From contig JAEYPO010000038.1 of the NCBI GenBank assembly GCA_023410595.1, positions 33,476 to 97,475 on the forward strand: a DNA stretch of 64,000 nt. Direction: 5' to 3'. Under the pieces are notes generated by a model. The model did no database searches, was not told the DNA's origin, and saw only the letters and a list, made by a program, of their open reading frames with translations. Positions 15,713 to 25,114 of the stretch are shown here, in pieces (the first letter of the stretch is position 1; every line of letters begins with the position of its first letter). Both the position numbers and the translations under genes were made by a program. Origin of the DNA: Bacillota bacterium (lineage in GTDB: Bacteria; Bacillota; Clostridia; Christensenellales; SZUA-584).

Positions 15713-18145
15713 TTATGATATGAACGACTTGTACGCGGATACGACATAGTCGCCGAGCACGGCCATCACGGCGGGGCTTCCCTTTGAAGTCCTTACCGAG
15801 CGCTCCAGCTGTTCGGTAGAGAGGTCGAAAGTCTGGCCGGACTTAAGCGCGACTGCTATACTGCACGGCTCGGATACCGGGAACGCCGCGGCTATGTAAG
15901 TGCCCGTCGCCCCGTTTTTCTGAATCGCCATAGTGATGACGCCTTTGCCGCCCCTGTGCTGCGTTTCAAAATTATACACGCGCGTCAGCTTCGCGTATCC
16001 GAGCTCGGTGAATATTGCGATGTCGTCCTGCTCATTTATCGGCGAGGCCATCACGACGCTGTCTTCCTTGCCAAGAGTTATACCCTTAACGCCCTTTGCC
16101 GACCGCCCCATTGAAGAAACGTCGGGGGAGGAAAAACGTATGGCCATACCCGCCTTTGAAACTATGAGCCAGTCGCTTTCGCCTTTCAGCAGGTTTACGG
16201 AGATTATGCTGTCGCCCTCCGCAAGCCCGCACGCGACTATCTTTTTGTTGCGGACGTCGTATTCGGCAAGCGCTGTCCTCTTGATAAGCCCGTTTTTTGT
16301 AGCGAAAAACACGTCTCCCTCAGAGTAATCGTCCACAGAAAAGATGCCGACTATGCTTTCCTGTTTGTTAATGCCGGCAAGTATAGCCCCTAAAGGCTTG
16401 CCTTTGTCTTTGGGCTTGCACTCGGGGATATCCTGTACGGGCAGCGAATACAGGTTGCCAAGATTAGTGAAAATCTGTACGCGCCTGTCCGTAGCGGAAG
16501 GTACGATGCACCTCAAAGGGTCGCCCTCGGCCACGGCCTGCGCGGATTTCTGGTACGACTTCTGGTTTACCCGCTTCAAGAAGTCGCTTTGCGTAAGCAT
16601 TATTACGCATTCCTCGACGGATTTATACTCTTCCTCGTTTATCTCTATCTTGTGGTCGGCTTCCAGTATCGTCGTCCTGCGATTGTCGCCGTACTTCTCC
16701 TTAATCTCCGTAAGCTCGTTTATTATTACTTTTAGTAGCTTCTGCTCGGACGCAAGTATCGCTTCCAGCCTCGCTATCGTCTCAAGTATAAACGCATATT
16801 CTTTTTGCAGCGCCTCAATTTCCAGCGCGGTTAAACGGGCAAGCCGCATGTCGAGTATGGCCTGCGCCTGTATCTGAGTGAGCCCGAAGCGCGCCATAAG
16901 TTTTGTGCCCGCCTCCTTGGGAGAAGACGAGCTCTTTATTATCCGTATGACCTCGTCTATGTTCTGTACCGCTATTATGAGGCCTTTTAATATGTGTTCG
17001 CGCTGCTTTGCCCGCTCGAGGTCGAACCTGGTGCGGCGCGTGACGACGTCCTTCTGGAACGCTATATAGTGGTCTATTATGCTTAATATCGAGAGCTGCT
17101 TTGGCTGGCCGTCCGCTATGCACACCATGTTTATGCCAAAAGTAGTCTGCATATCGGAATACTTGTAAAGGCAGTTAAGTATCTTCTTCGGATCGTAGTC
17201 TTTGCGAACCTCTATTACCGCGCGTATGCCCGTGCGATCCGACTCGTCGCGTATATCGGAAACGCCCGCGAACATCTCCTTTTTCTGTTCCGTTATCTGC
17301 AGTATCTTCTCAAGCATCGCGGCCTTGTTGACCTGATACGGCATCTCGGTTATTACGATCTTCGTCTTGCCGTTGGCGCTCTTTTCTATATTCGTCTTGG
17401 CGCGCAGCGTTATCTTTCCGCGTCCCGTTTCATATGCGGTTCTCAATTCCTCAAGGTTGAGCATATAGCCGCCGGTGGGGAAGTCCGGCCCTTTTATGTG
17501 CTCCATAAGCTCATCGAGCGTTAGCCGAGGGTTCTTGATGCGCGCCACTACGCCATCAATTACTTCGCCTAAGTTGTGCGGCGGTATGTTAGTGGCAAGG
17601 CCGACCGCTATGCCCGTAGCGCCGTTGACGAGCAGGTTGGGAAAGCGCGCGGGCAGCATGTCCGGTTCTTTCAATGTGTCGTCGAAGTTGAACGAAAAAC
17701 GTACGGTATCTTTCTGTATATGCGCGAGCATCTCCATAGCTATGGGGGAGAGACGCGCTTCGGTATAGCGCATGGCCGCGGCGGAGTCGCCGTCCATACT
17801 GCCGAAATTTCCGTGCCCCGAAACGAGCGGCGCCCTCATCACAAAATCCTGCGCCATGCGTACCATGGCGTCGTATACGGCGGTGTCGCCGTGAGGATGG
17901 TACTTGCCTAAAGTATCGCCCACTATCCTTGCGGATTTCCTGTGCGGTTTGTCGGGCGTAAGCCCCAGCTCAAGCATTGTATAGAGTATCCTGCGCTGCA
18001 CTGGCTTTAATCCGTCTTCGACGCGCGGCAGCGCCCTGTCCATGATGACGTATTCCGCAAACGGTATCATGGAGTCGTGCATCATATCGCTCATCGAGAT
18101 GGGAGTGATTTCGCTGTTTACGACCTCGTTCTTGTTACTGGGCAC
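15713..18145 (-). CDS. gyrA: DNA gyrase / topoisomerase IV subunit A
   Basis: 810 residues: a type IIA breakage-reunion domain with catalytic Tyr127 in AMRYTEARLS, a coiled-coil gate, then a six-bladed C-terminal beta-pinwheel. The pinwheel carries QHRGGKG, one residue from the gyrase-specific GyrA box (QRRGGKG), which favours gyrase-like wrapping over a pure ParC. The quinolone region reads HPHGDTAVYD: Thr88 stands where E. coli has Ser83, and Asp92 is conserved. The start is GTG at 18145, overlapping the subunit B gene by 11 bases. The locus is not the usual dnaA-recF-gyrBA neighbourhood, so this could be a second type IIA enzyme; a genome-wide count would settle the name. Confidence 0.85.
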   Translation of the reverse strand: MPSNKNEVVNSEITPISMSDMMHDSMIPFAEYVIMDRALPRVEDGLKPVQRRILYTMLELGLTPDKPHRKSARIVGDTLGKYHPHGDTAVYDAMVRMAQDFVMRAPLVSGHGNFGSMDGDSAAAMRYTEARLSPIAMEMLAHIQKDTVRFSFNFDDTLKEPDMLPARFPNLLVNGATGIAVGLATNIPPHNLGEVIDGVVARIKNPRLTLDELMEHIKGPDFPTGGYMLNLEELRTAYETGRGKITLRAKTNIEKSANGKTKIVITEMPYQVNKAAMLEKILQITEQKKEMFAGVSDIRDESDRTGIRAVIEVRKDYDPKKILNCLYKYSDMQTTFGINMVCIADGQPKQLSILSIIDHYIAFQKDVVTRRTRFDLERAKQREHILKGLIIAVQNIDEVIRIIKSSSSPKEAGTKLMARFGLTQIQAQAILDMRLARLTALEIEALQKEYAFILETIARLEAILASEQKLLKVIINELTEIKEKYGDNRRTTILEADHKIEINEEEYKSVEECVIMLTQSDFLKRVNQKSYQKSAQAVAEGDPLRCIVPSATDRRVQIFTNLGNLYSLPVQDIPECKPKDKGKPLGAILAGINKQESIVGIFSVDDYSEGDVFFATKNGLIKRTALAEYDVRNKKIVACGLAEGDSIISVNLLKGESDWLIVSKAGMAIRFSSPDVSSMGRSAKGVKGITLGKEDSVVMASPINEQDDIAIFTELGYAKLTRVYNFETQHRGGKGVITMAIQKNGATGTYIAAAFPVSEPCSIAVALKSGQTFDLSTEQLERSVRTSKGSPAVMAVLGDYVVSAYKSFIS

Positions 18146-20105
18146 GTTCCATCACCTTCTCTTTAAAAAAACTGTCCTCTTTGTTGAAATTCGCATGCTC
18201 GGATATATAGAGCTTTCTCGGTTCCGGCTTGTCGCCCATTAAAAGCGTAACGAGATGCTCGGCTTCCGCCAAGTCGTCTAGCTCCACGCGGTAAAGCTTT
18301 CTTACCGCCGGGTTCATAGTGGTCTCCCAGAGCTGTTCGGGGTTCATCTCTCCTAAGCCCTTGTAGCGCTGCACATTGGCATCCTTGCCCAACGCCTCCT
18401 GCGCCGCCTTTAGCTCGGCGTCCGTGTATGCGTATATGGATTTTGTGCCCTTGTATACCCTGTAAAGCGGCGGCCGGCCTATATAGATATGCCCCGACGT
18501 CAGCAGATCCCGGAAATAACGGTAGAAGAACGTCAGCAGTATGGCGCGTATATGAGCGCCGTCCTGGTCCGCGTCCGCGAGTATTATTACCTTGTGGTAG
18601 TTAAGCGAGCTCTCGTCATAAACGCCGTCAAATCCGGTGCCGAGCGCCGTTATAATAGAGCGGAACTCCTCGTTTTCTATGACCTGGTCAAGCCTCTTCT
18701 TTTCCACGTTGAGCGGCTTGCCGCGCAAGGGGAGTATTGCCTGAAAGCGGCGGTCGCGCCCCTGCTTCGCGCTGCCGCCCGCGCTGTCGCCCTCGACTAT
18801 GAAAAGCTCATTTTTCTCGGCGTCCCTGCCCGTGCAGCTTGACAGCTTGCCCACCAGCGGAGCTCCCTCAAGCTTGCTGCGCTGACGCTCGAGTTTTTTA
18901 GCCTTTGTGGCCGCTTCGCGCGCCTTGGCTGCTTTTATTGCCTTGCCTACAAGCTCGGTTGCCATGGCGGTGTTGTTAAGGTCCGCCAGGAACAGCGAAA
19001 GCTTGTCCTGAACGATGCTCTCCACAACAGTTTTAACTTCGGTGTTCCCGAGCTTTGCCTTAGTCTGGCCCTCAAATTGCGCGTCCTTCATTTTAATGCT
19101 TATTATGGCGGAGAGGCCCTCGCGGTAGTCGTCGCCCGATAGGTTGTCCTCCTTTTCCTTGAGCAGTCCCGCCTGACGCGCGTACTCGTTCATAACCTTC
19201 GTGTGCGCTGTCTTAAAGCCCACTACATGCGTTCCGCCGTCAGCTGTCTGTATATTGTTGACGAACGAGAGTATGTTTTCGTTGTACGTGTCGTTATATT
19301 GAAGGGAAATCTCAACCCTTACGTCGCCCTTTTCTCCGTCAAAATATATGGGTGTTTTATGCAGCACCGTCTTGTCTTCGTTGAGATATTGCACAAAATC
19401 GATTATGCCGCCCTGATAATCGAACACGGCTTTCCTGGCCTTGCCGTCCTTTTTCTGACGCTCGTCGGTAAGCGTTATCTTCACGCCCTTTGTGAGGTAC
19501 GAAATCACCCTGAGGTGCGAGGCGACGGTGTCGTAGTTCATCGCTATAGTTTCAAACACCCTGTCGTCGGGCAGAAACGTTATCTTCGTACCGCGGTTTT
19601 TCGTTACACCCGTTTCCTCAAGCCGCGAAACGGGCCGGCCGCTCTCTATCTTGCCATTCTTCAAAAAGCTCTTGAAATTTTGCTCGTATGTCTTGCCGTT
19701 TAAATATACCGTGACCGAAAGCCAGCGGGAAAGCGCGTTGACTACGGAAGCTCCTACGCCGTGCAGCCCGCCTGAGTACGTGTACGCGTCGTTGTTGAAC
19801 TTGCCTCCCGCATGGAGCTGTGTGAACACGACCTCGACGCCCGAGACCTTAAGCTCGGGATGGATGCCTACGGGTATGCCCCTGCCGTTATCTTCGACCG
19901 TAACGGAATTGTCTTCGTGCAGCGTTACGTTTATTCTGTCCGCGAACCCATTTGCAGCCTCGTCTACCGCGTTGTCGACTAACTCCCATAACAGATGGTG
20001 AAGCCCTTTAGGGCCGGTGGAGCCGATGTACATGCCCGGGCGCTTGCGTACGGCGTCAAGCCCTTCGAGAACCTGAATGTCGCTTGCGCTGTATTCCTTG
20101 GCCAT
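18135..20105 (-). CDS. gyrB: DNA gyrase / topoisomerase IV subunit B
   Basis: 656 residues. The GHKL ATPase has VDNAVDEA, EDNGRGIPVGIH and the lid GGLHGVGASVVNALS. A transducer domain follows, then the TOPRIM domain with EGDSAGGSA and DADQDGAHIR, and the C-terminal QRYKGLGEMNPEQLWETT. It supplies ATP-driven strand passage to subunit A. ILPLRGKPLNVEK and ITALGTGF look GyrB-like, while IYIGRPPLYRVYKG is more ParE-like. The gene starts with ATG behind GGGAGG and is followed by the overlapping subunit A gene, an obligate pair. Confidence 0.88.
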   Translation of the reverse strand: MAKEYSASDIQVLEGLDAVRKRPGMYIGSTGPKGLHHLLWELVDNAVDEAANGFADRINVTLHEDNSVTVEDNGRGIPVGIHPELKVSGVEVVFTQLHAGGKFNNDAYTYSGGLHGVGASVVNALSRWLSVTVYLNGKTYEQNFKSFLKNGKIESGRPVSRLEETGVTKNRGTKITFLPDDRVFETIAMNYDTVASHLRVISYLTKGVKITLTDERQKKDGKARKAVFDYQGGIIDFVQYLNEDKTVLHKTPIYFDGEKGDVRVEISLQYNDTYNENILSFVNNIQTADGGTHVVGFKTAHTKVMNEYARQAGLLKEKEDNLSGDDYREGLSAIISIKMKDAQFEGQTKAKLGNTEVKTVVESIVQDKLSLFLADLNNTAMATELVGKAIKAAKAREAATKAKKLERQRSKLEGAPLVGKLSSCTGRDAEKNELFIVEGDSAGGSAKQGRDRRFQAILPLRGKPLNVEKKRLDQVIENEEFRSIITALGTGFDGVYDESSLNYHKVIILADADQDGAHIRAILLTFFYRYFRDLLTSGHIYIGRPPLYRVYKGTKSIYAYTDAELKAAQEALGKDANVQRYKGLGEMNPEQLWETTMNPAVRKLYRVELDDLAEAEHLVTLLMGDKPEPRKLYISEHANFNKEDSFFKEKVMERAQ

Positions 20106-20192
20106 ATGTCCTCCCTTTTCCGCATAACAAAATATGGTGTGTAATGAAAATCACACACACATTATATATTTCCACATTATTTTTATCAATAC

Positions 20193-20660
20193 TTAAGTGG
20201 AACCATTACATTTGAATTGTATCAGTTTTACGCCCGCTTCCTCGAATATCTCGTGTGAAAAATCGTCCGGATAGGGTTTAGCATAGACGACTCGTCTTAT
20301 ACCGGCGTTCACTATCATCTTGGAGCATATAACGCACGGCTGATGCGTACAATACAGCGTTGCGCCTTCAATGCTCACTCCGAGCTTCGCCGCCTGTATA
20401 ATGGCGTTCTGCTCAGCGTGAATAGCAAAGCAGAGCTCGTGCTGTTTGCCGGAAGGGATATTCAGCTTTTGCCGCAGGCACTCGCCTCGTTCCTTGCAGC
20501 TCTTGACTCCTGCTGGAGCGCCGTTGTAGCCGGTTGTCAATATACGCTTGTTCTTTACTATGATCGCGCCGATATTCCTGTTATCCTTAAAACAGCTTGA
20601 CCATTTGGATATGGTTTCGGTGAGATCCATAAAACGCTTGTCCCATTTATCCATATGCAT
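20193..20660 (-). CDS. dCMP deaminase (ComEB-type)
   Basis: 155 residues of the zinc-dependent cytidine/deoxycytidylate deaminase fold. It has the zinc ligand and proton shuttle CHAE-type motif (FAIHAEQNAI) and PCVICSKMI with the two zinc cysteines. An additional N-terminal segment with CKERGECLR matches the second metal site of dCMP deaminases. It makes dUMP for thymidylate synthesis. Two ATGs, at 20660 and 20654, both have purine-rich sites upstream; the first is kept. It is monocistronic and lies about 90 bases upstream of the topoisomerase operon on the same strand. Confidence 0.9.
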   Translation of the reverse strand: MHMDKWDKRFMDLTETISKWSSCFKDNRNIGAIIVKNKRILTTGYNGAPAGVKSCKERGECLRQKLNIPSGKQHELCFAIHAEQNAIIQAAKLGVSIEGATLYCTHQPCVICSKMIVNAGIRRVVYAKPYPDDFSHEIFEEAGVKLIQFKCNGST

Positions 20661-20850
20661 ACCCCTACCCTTGATTTTTGTACCGTATTAAATTCCACGC
20701 CAAATGGAAAAAGTCCTGCCATACTTAGGGAATTATTATCGTCGATATTGAAAACAGGAGCATTTTAGTTATTCCCGTAGATATCAGAAGAATTCCCATG
20801 ATAATCCGATTTATGTGAATATGATGAAAGTTATCGGGGGAAAATAAGGT

Positions 20851-20879
20851 TTGCCATCATATCCCTAATATATTATATT
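20851..20879 (+). promoter_or_regulatory. Promoter of groES-groEL
   Basis: TTGCCA at 20851-20856, 17-base spacer, TATATT at 20874-20879. The CIRCE operator begins nine bases downstream, covering the expected transcription start. The remaining upstream intergenic sequence from 20661 is AT-rich and shows nothing else I can support. Confidence 0.8.
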
Positions 20880-20887
20880 TATAGCTG

Positions 20888-20914
20888 TTAGCACTCGACC
20901 AGAGCGAGTGCTAA
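20888..20914. promoter_or_regulatory. CIRCE operator (HrcA binding site)
   Basis: An exact TTAGCACTC-N9-GAGTGCTAA inverted repeat, the canonical CIRCE element bound by the heat-shock repressor HrcA. It sits between the promoter and groES, so groESL is expected to be repressed by HrcA and released on heat or misfolding stress. hrcA itself is not in the window. Confidence 0.98.
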
Positions 20915-20969
20915 CAAAATTCAAAGATTAACGATTATAAATAACTAAATTTAAGGAGGTTTCTGAATT

Positions 20970-21254
20970 ATGACGATAAAGCCGTTGGGCGACAGAGTCG
21001 TGATTAAGAGTCTTGAAAGCGAAGAAACAACAAAGAGCGGCATCGTGCTTACGGGAAGCGCAAAAGAAAAGCCGCAGACAGCAGAAGTCATTGCTGTAGG
21101 ACCGGGTGGGCTCGTAGACGGTAAAGAAGTAAAGATGACCGTTAAGAAAGGCGACAAGGTCATATTCTCGAAATATTCGGGCACCGAAGTCAAGGTTGAC
21201 GGAACTGAGTACATAATCGTACGTCAGAGCGATCTGCTGGCAACAGTAGAATAA
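20970..21254 (+). CDS. groES: Co-chaperonin GroES
   Basis: 94 residues, full length. It begins IKPLGDRVVIKSLESEETTKSGIVL, including the mobile loop that contacts GroEL, and ends with the typical KVDGTEYIIVRQSDLLATVE. It forms the heptameric lid of the chaperonin. AAGGAGG precedes the ATG, and groEL follows after 16 bases. Confidence 0.98.
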   Translation: MTIKPLGDRVVIKSLESEETTKSGIVLTGSAKEKPQTAEVIAVGPGGLVDGKEVKMTVKKGDKVIFSKYSGTEVKVDGTEYIIVRQSDLLATVE

Positions 21255-21270
21255 GTAAGGAGGAGATATT

Positions 21271-22902
21271 ATGGCAAAACAGATAAAGTTTGGCGAAGAC
21301 GCAAGGCGTCAGCTCGAAGCGGGGGTCAACAAGCTTGCCGATACGGTAAAAGTAACGCTTGGCCCTAAGGGCAGGAACGTAGTGCTGGATAAAAAGTTCG
21401 GTTCGCCGCTCATCACGAACGACGGCGTGACTATAGCAAAAGAGATAGAGCTGGAAGACCCGTTTGAAAATATGGGAGCGCAGCTTGTCAAGGAAGTCGC
21501 GACAAAGACGAACGACGTCGCGGGCGATGGAACGACGACGGCTACGCTGCTCGCGCAGGCCATTATCCGCGAAGGCCTGAAGAACGTAGCGGCGGGCGCA
21601 AACCCGATGGTACTTAAAAAGGGTATTTTAAAGGCGACTGATACCACGGTAGAAGGCTTAAAGAAGCTTTCGCACCCGATCGAAGACTCAAAGGCAATAG
21701 CTCAGGTAGCGGCTATTTCCGCTTCGGATGAAGAGGTCGGCAAGCTCATCGCCCAGGCTATGGAAAAAGTCGGAAACGACGGAGTCATCACCGTTGAAGA
21801 GAGCAAGACGATGAAGACTGAACTCAAGGTCGTTGAAGGCATGCAGTTTGACAGAGGATACGCTTCAGCGTACATGGTAACGGATACCGACAAGATGGAA
21901 GCGGTGCTCGACGACCCGCTGATACTTATCACCGACAAGAAGATATCCAACATACAGGAAGTACTGCCCATACTTGAGCAGATAGTTCAGCAGGGCAAGA
22001 AGCTGCTCATAATCGCCGAAGACGTTGAAGGCGAAGCGCTCGCTACGCTCATAGTCAACAAGCTCCGCGGAACGTTCAACTGTGTCGCGGTAAAAGCTCC
22101 GGGATTCGGCGACAGGAGAAAGGCTATGCTGCAGGACATAGCGATACTTACAGGCGGCCAGGTCATATCTGAGGAAATCGGCATAGAGCTGAAAGAAGCA
22201 AAGATAGAGATGCTCGGCCATGCGCGTCAGGTAAAGGTCGACAAAGAGAACACGACTATTGTGGAAGGCGGCGGAGATCCGTCCGAAATCAAGGCGCGTA
22301 TCAACTCCATCAAGGCTCAGATCGATGAGACCACGTCTGATTACGACCGCGAGAAGCTTCAGGAGAGGCTCGCTAAGCTCGCGGGTGGAGTTGCCGTGAT
22401 ACAGGTCGGTGCGGCTACCGAGACAGAGATGAAGGAAAGCAAGATGCGCATAGAGGACGCGCTTGCGGCTACGAGAGCTGCCGTTGAGGAAGGCATAGTG
22501 CCGGGCGGCGGAATCGCGCTGCTGACGGCGGCGAAGGACCTTAACGGGATTATAGCGAACGAAACCGGAGACGTAAAGACGGGCATGCAGATAGTGCTGC
22601 GCGCGCTCGAAGAACCGGTTCGCCAGATCGCTCTCAACGCGGGACTTGAAGGCAGCGTAATAGTCGACAAAATCAAGGCGGCGAATAACGTAAACTTCGG
22701 TTACGACGCGGCCAAGAACGAGTACGGCGACCTTGTTGCCAAGGGCATAATCGATCCTACCAAGGTGGCGAGATCGGCTCTGCAGAACGCTGCGTCTATC
22801 GCGGCGATGCTGCTGACGACCGAGAGTATCGTTACCGACATCAAGGAAGAAACTCCTCCGCCCATGCCGGGCGGCGGCGGTGGAATGCCTGGGATGTATT
22901 GA
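21271..22902 (+). CDS. groEL: Chaperonin GroEL
   Basis: 543 residues, full length. Markers are KQIKFGEDARRQLEAGVNKLADTVKVTLGPKGRNV, the nucleotide-binding VAGDGTTTATLLAQA, apical-domain sequence, GVAVIQVGAATETEMKE and the flexible GGGGGMPGMY tail. It folds client proteins in the GroES-capped cavity. It is the second gene of the CIRCE-controlled operon, with GGAGG before the ATG and a terminator 18 bases after the stop. Confidence 0.98.
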   Translation: MAKQIKFGEDARRQLEAGVNKLADTVKVTLGPKGRNVVLDKKFGSPLITNDGVTIAKEIELEDPFENMGAQLVKEVATKTNDVAGDGTTTATLLAQAIIREGLKNVAAGANPMVLKKGILKATDTTVEGLKKLSHPIEDSKAIAQVAAISASDEEVGKLIAQAMEKVGNDGVITVEESKTMKTELKVVEGMQFDRGYASAYMVTDTDKMEAVLDDPLILITDKKISNIQEVLPILEQIVQQGKKLLIIAEDVEGEALATLIVNKLRGTFNCVAVKAPGFGDRRKAMLQDIAILTGGQVISEEIGIELKEAKIEMLGHARQVKVDKENTTIVEGGGDPSEIKARINSIKAQIDETTSDYDREKLQERLAKLAGGVAVIQVGAATETEMKESKMRIEDALAATRAAVEEGIVPGGGIALLTAAKDLNGIIANETGDVKTGMQIVLRALEEPVRQIALNAGLEGSVIVDKIKAANNVNFGYDAAKNEYGDLVAKGIIDPTKVARSALQNAASIAAMLLTTESIVTDIKEETPPPMPGGGGGMPGMY

Positions 22903-22919
22903 TATAAATTTCGCAGAAG

Positions 22920-22946
22920 GCGCAATCCGAACGGGTTGCGCTTTTT
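22920..22946 (+). terminator. Intrinsic terminator of groESL
   Basis: GCGCAATCC (22920-22928) pairs with GGGTTGCGC (22933-22941) around GAAC, followed by TTTTT. Confidence 0.92.
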
Positions 22947-22951
22947 ACATA

Positions 22952-23389
22952 TCAGGATGTGGGTATTGGTTTCTCTATTGTAACACCTAAACGTGAAGGG
23001 AATTCATAGTTTTTCTTATGCGTAAAATTCAGTAATTTGATGGTTCCGTCATAGTATACAAAGTATTCGACCTCATCATAACCGACAGGATAATGCGGCC
23101 CTATAACCGGTTCTATGCCGAATTTGATATAATACCCATAGTTATATCCATACTTACTCTTTTTTAAGCTGATAATTTTTCCTGAATAATTATAGACAAG
23201 CGGGTTATCTGATAAGTATTCAGAATAAAAATCATCGGACGCTTTCTGAAGTTCCGGTGTGAATACAGTAAATATTAATTCTCTTTGTAAGTTTAATTCT
23301 TTTGAAAATATTGTACAAGTAATAGTAATAGCACATAAGGCTAATACAAATGTTATTACAATAAAAATAATTATATTCTTCTTTTTCAT
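22952..23389 (-). CDS. Hypothetical membrane-anchored protein, AT-rich
   Basis: 145 residues: MKKKN, a membrane helix (about 6-28), then an extracytoplasmic part of about 115 residues. The latter includes SLKKSKYGYNYGYYIKFGIEPVIGPHYPVGYDEVEYFV, which vaguely recalls the DUF3888-type small secreted proteins. I cannot assign a function. The gene is much more AT-rich than all neighbours (AAA, TAT and ATA codons dominate), suggesting recent acquisition. It converges on groEL with only about 50 bases between. No partner gene is adjacent. Confidence 0.65.
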   Translation of the reverse strand: MKKKNIIIFIVITFVLALCAITITCTIFSKELNLQRELIFTVFTPELQKASDDFYSEYLSDNPLVYNYSGKIISLKKSKYGYNYGYYIKFGIEPVIGPHYPVGYDEVEYFVYYDGTIKLLNFTHKKNYEFPSRLGVTIEKPIPTS

Positions 23390-23596
23390 TTATGACTCCG
23401 AAAACATATCTGCGTATTATTTATATGAAAGAGTATTCTCAATTATGATTTTAGAGACATTCCTGAAATGATACTGTCTCGCTCAGGAAAAATAACAGCC
23501 TGCTCATTTGTTGCAAACGGTAAGAGCGCAGATATATAATTAGACAAATAATAGCATAGCGCCTGAATTCAAAAGTCATACATAAAGGAGCACATT

Positions 23597-25048
23597 ATGA
23601 TTATTCTATATGCCGTGCTGGCGATATTGCTGATGCTAGCGGCTATAATGGCGGTAAATACAGTATCGGGAAGGCCAAAAAAAGAACAGACCGCGAAGCC
23701 CGAGCCGCCGCTGCTGGATAAGGAAAAGATTGCGCATAACCTTTCGGGCATGATAAGGATAAAGACAATTACGTCGGAATCAATGGAGGGCATAGACAGT
23801 GAAGCCTTCCTTTCGTTCCATCAATACCTGAAGGATACATATCCGCTCGTTCATAAAACGCTTGAACAGGAAACCATAAACGAATACGCGCTGCTCTACA
23901 AATGGAAAGGCGAAGACAAAGTCGACAAACCGTTCCTTATGATGGCGCATATGGACGTCGTGCCGGTCGATGAAAGGACGGCGGACAAGTGGGAGCATGA
24001 AGCGTTTTCGGGGGACATAGCGGACGGGTATGTGTGGGGCCGCGGTACGATAGACATGAAAGGCCAGCTTGCCGCCATAATGGAAAGCGTAGAGTATCTG
24101 CTCGGCCAGGGCTTCACGCCAAAGAGGGACATATATATAGCGCTCGGGTTTGACGAGGAGCGCATGGGAACGCTGGGCGCTAAGAACACTGCAAAGCTGC
24201 TGGAGGAAAGAGGCGTCCGATTAGCCTTTGTGTTAGACGAAGGCGGCGTTTTTATGGACGGCTCTGACATAGGCATAAACGGCAGGATAGCATCCATAGG
24301 CATATGCGAGAAGGGCTACACCGATATAAAGCTAACAGCCGAGTCCGCGGGAGGGCACTCCTCGCTGCCCCCGAAGCAGACTGCGGCAGGCGCGCTTTCA
24401 AAAGCTGTAGTAGCGCTCGAAAAGCACCAGATGAAGCCTTCTCTTAATGAGGCGCTAAGGCTGATGCTTGAAAAGGCGGGGGGTTACATGAGGTTCCCGA
24501 GGAACGTCATCGCCGCCAATCTGCTCCTTGCGAAGCCACTGCTCATTAGAGGGCTTTTATCAAACCCGATTGGAGCGGCAGCGGTGCGCACCACTACCGC
24601 GCCTACGATGCTTAAGGGGTCTTCCGCGCCCAATGTGCTGGCAGAAAAGGCGGAGGCCGTCGTTAACTTTCGCTTAGCGCCGGACGACGATATGGACAAG
24701 CTTTTAAGACATGTAAGAAAGACCGTGGGAAGCGGCATAAAAGTGGAGGTGCTCGTGCCTCCGCATCCGTCAAAGGTTTCAAGTATTGAGAGCGAAGCGT
24801 ACGGCATAATAGAGCGTACGGCAAAGGAAATTTTCGACGGGTTCATCATAACGCCGTACCTGATGGTAGCCACGACGGATTCGCGGTGGTTTTCTCATAT
24901 ATCTGACGGCGTATACCTGTTTGAGCCGTTCCGTTCGCTCTGCGACGATTATCATAAAATACATACGGCGAACGAGAGACTCTGCATAGATTCTTTATGC
25001 GAAGGTGTGGAGTTCTTTATTCGTCTTGTAAAAAGAGCGGCGGGATGA
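23597..25048 (+). CDS. M20-family zinc peptidase (PM20D1/carboxypeptidase-like), membrane-anchored
   Basis: 483 residues. An N-terminal membrane helix (about 2-22) is followed by an M20 catalytic domain with AHMDVVPVDE, GRGTIDMKGQ and FDEERMGTLGA. These supply the zinc ligands and catalytic glutamate. A dimerisation domain and the terminal zinc-ligand segment DDYHKIHTANE follow. The size, the anchor and the HMDVVPV motif match the PM20D1-like branch, which hydrolyses N-acyl amino acids or peptides. The exact substrate is unknown. AAGGAG precedes the ATG. Confidence 0.88.
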   Translation: MIILYAVLAILLMLAAIMAVNTVSGRPKKEQTAKPEPPLLDKEKIAHNLSGMIRIKTITSESMEGIDSEAFLSFHQYLKDTYPLVHKTLEQETINEYALLYKWKGEDKVDKPFLMMAHMDVVPVDERTADKWEHEAFSGDIADGYVWGRGTIDMKGQLAAIMESVEYLLGQGFTPKRDIYIALGFDEERMGTLGAKNTAKLLEERGVRLAFVLDEGGVFMDGSDIGINGRIASIGICEKGYTDIKLTAESAGGHSSLPPKQTAAGALSKAVVALEKHQMKPSLNEALRLMLEKAGGYMRFPRNVIAANLLLAKPLLIRGLLSNPIGAAAVRTTTAPTMLKGSSAPNVLAEKAEAVVNFRLAPDDDMDKLLRHVRKTVGSGIKVEVLVPPHPSKVSSIESEAYGIIERTAKEIFDGFIITPYLMVATTDSRWFSHISDGVYLFEPFRSLCDDYHKIHTANERLCIDSLCEGVEFFIRLVKRAAG

Positions 25049-25114
25049 TAGTATAAATACTATATACTTACATGCTTTACGGAATCATCTATAATTTTTG
25101 GTAGGAGGTAGCCC

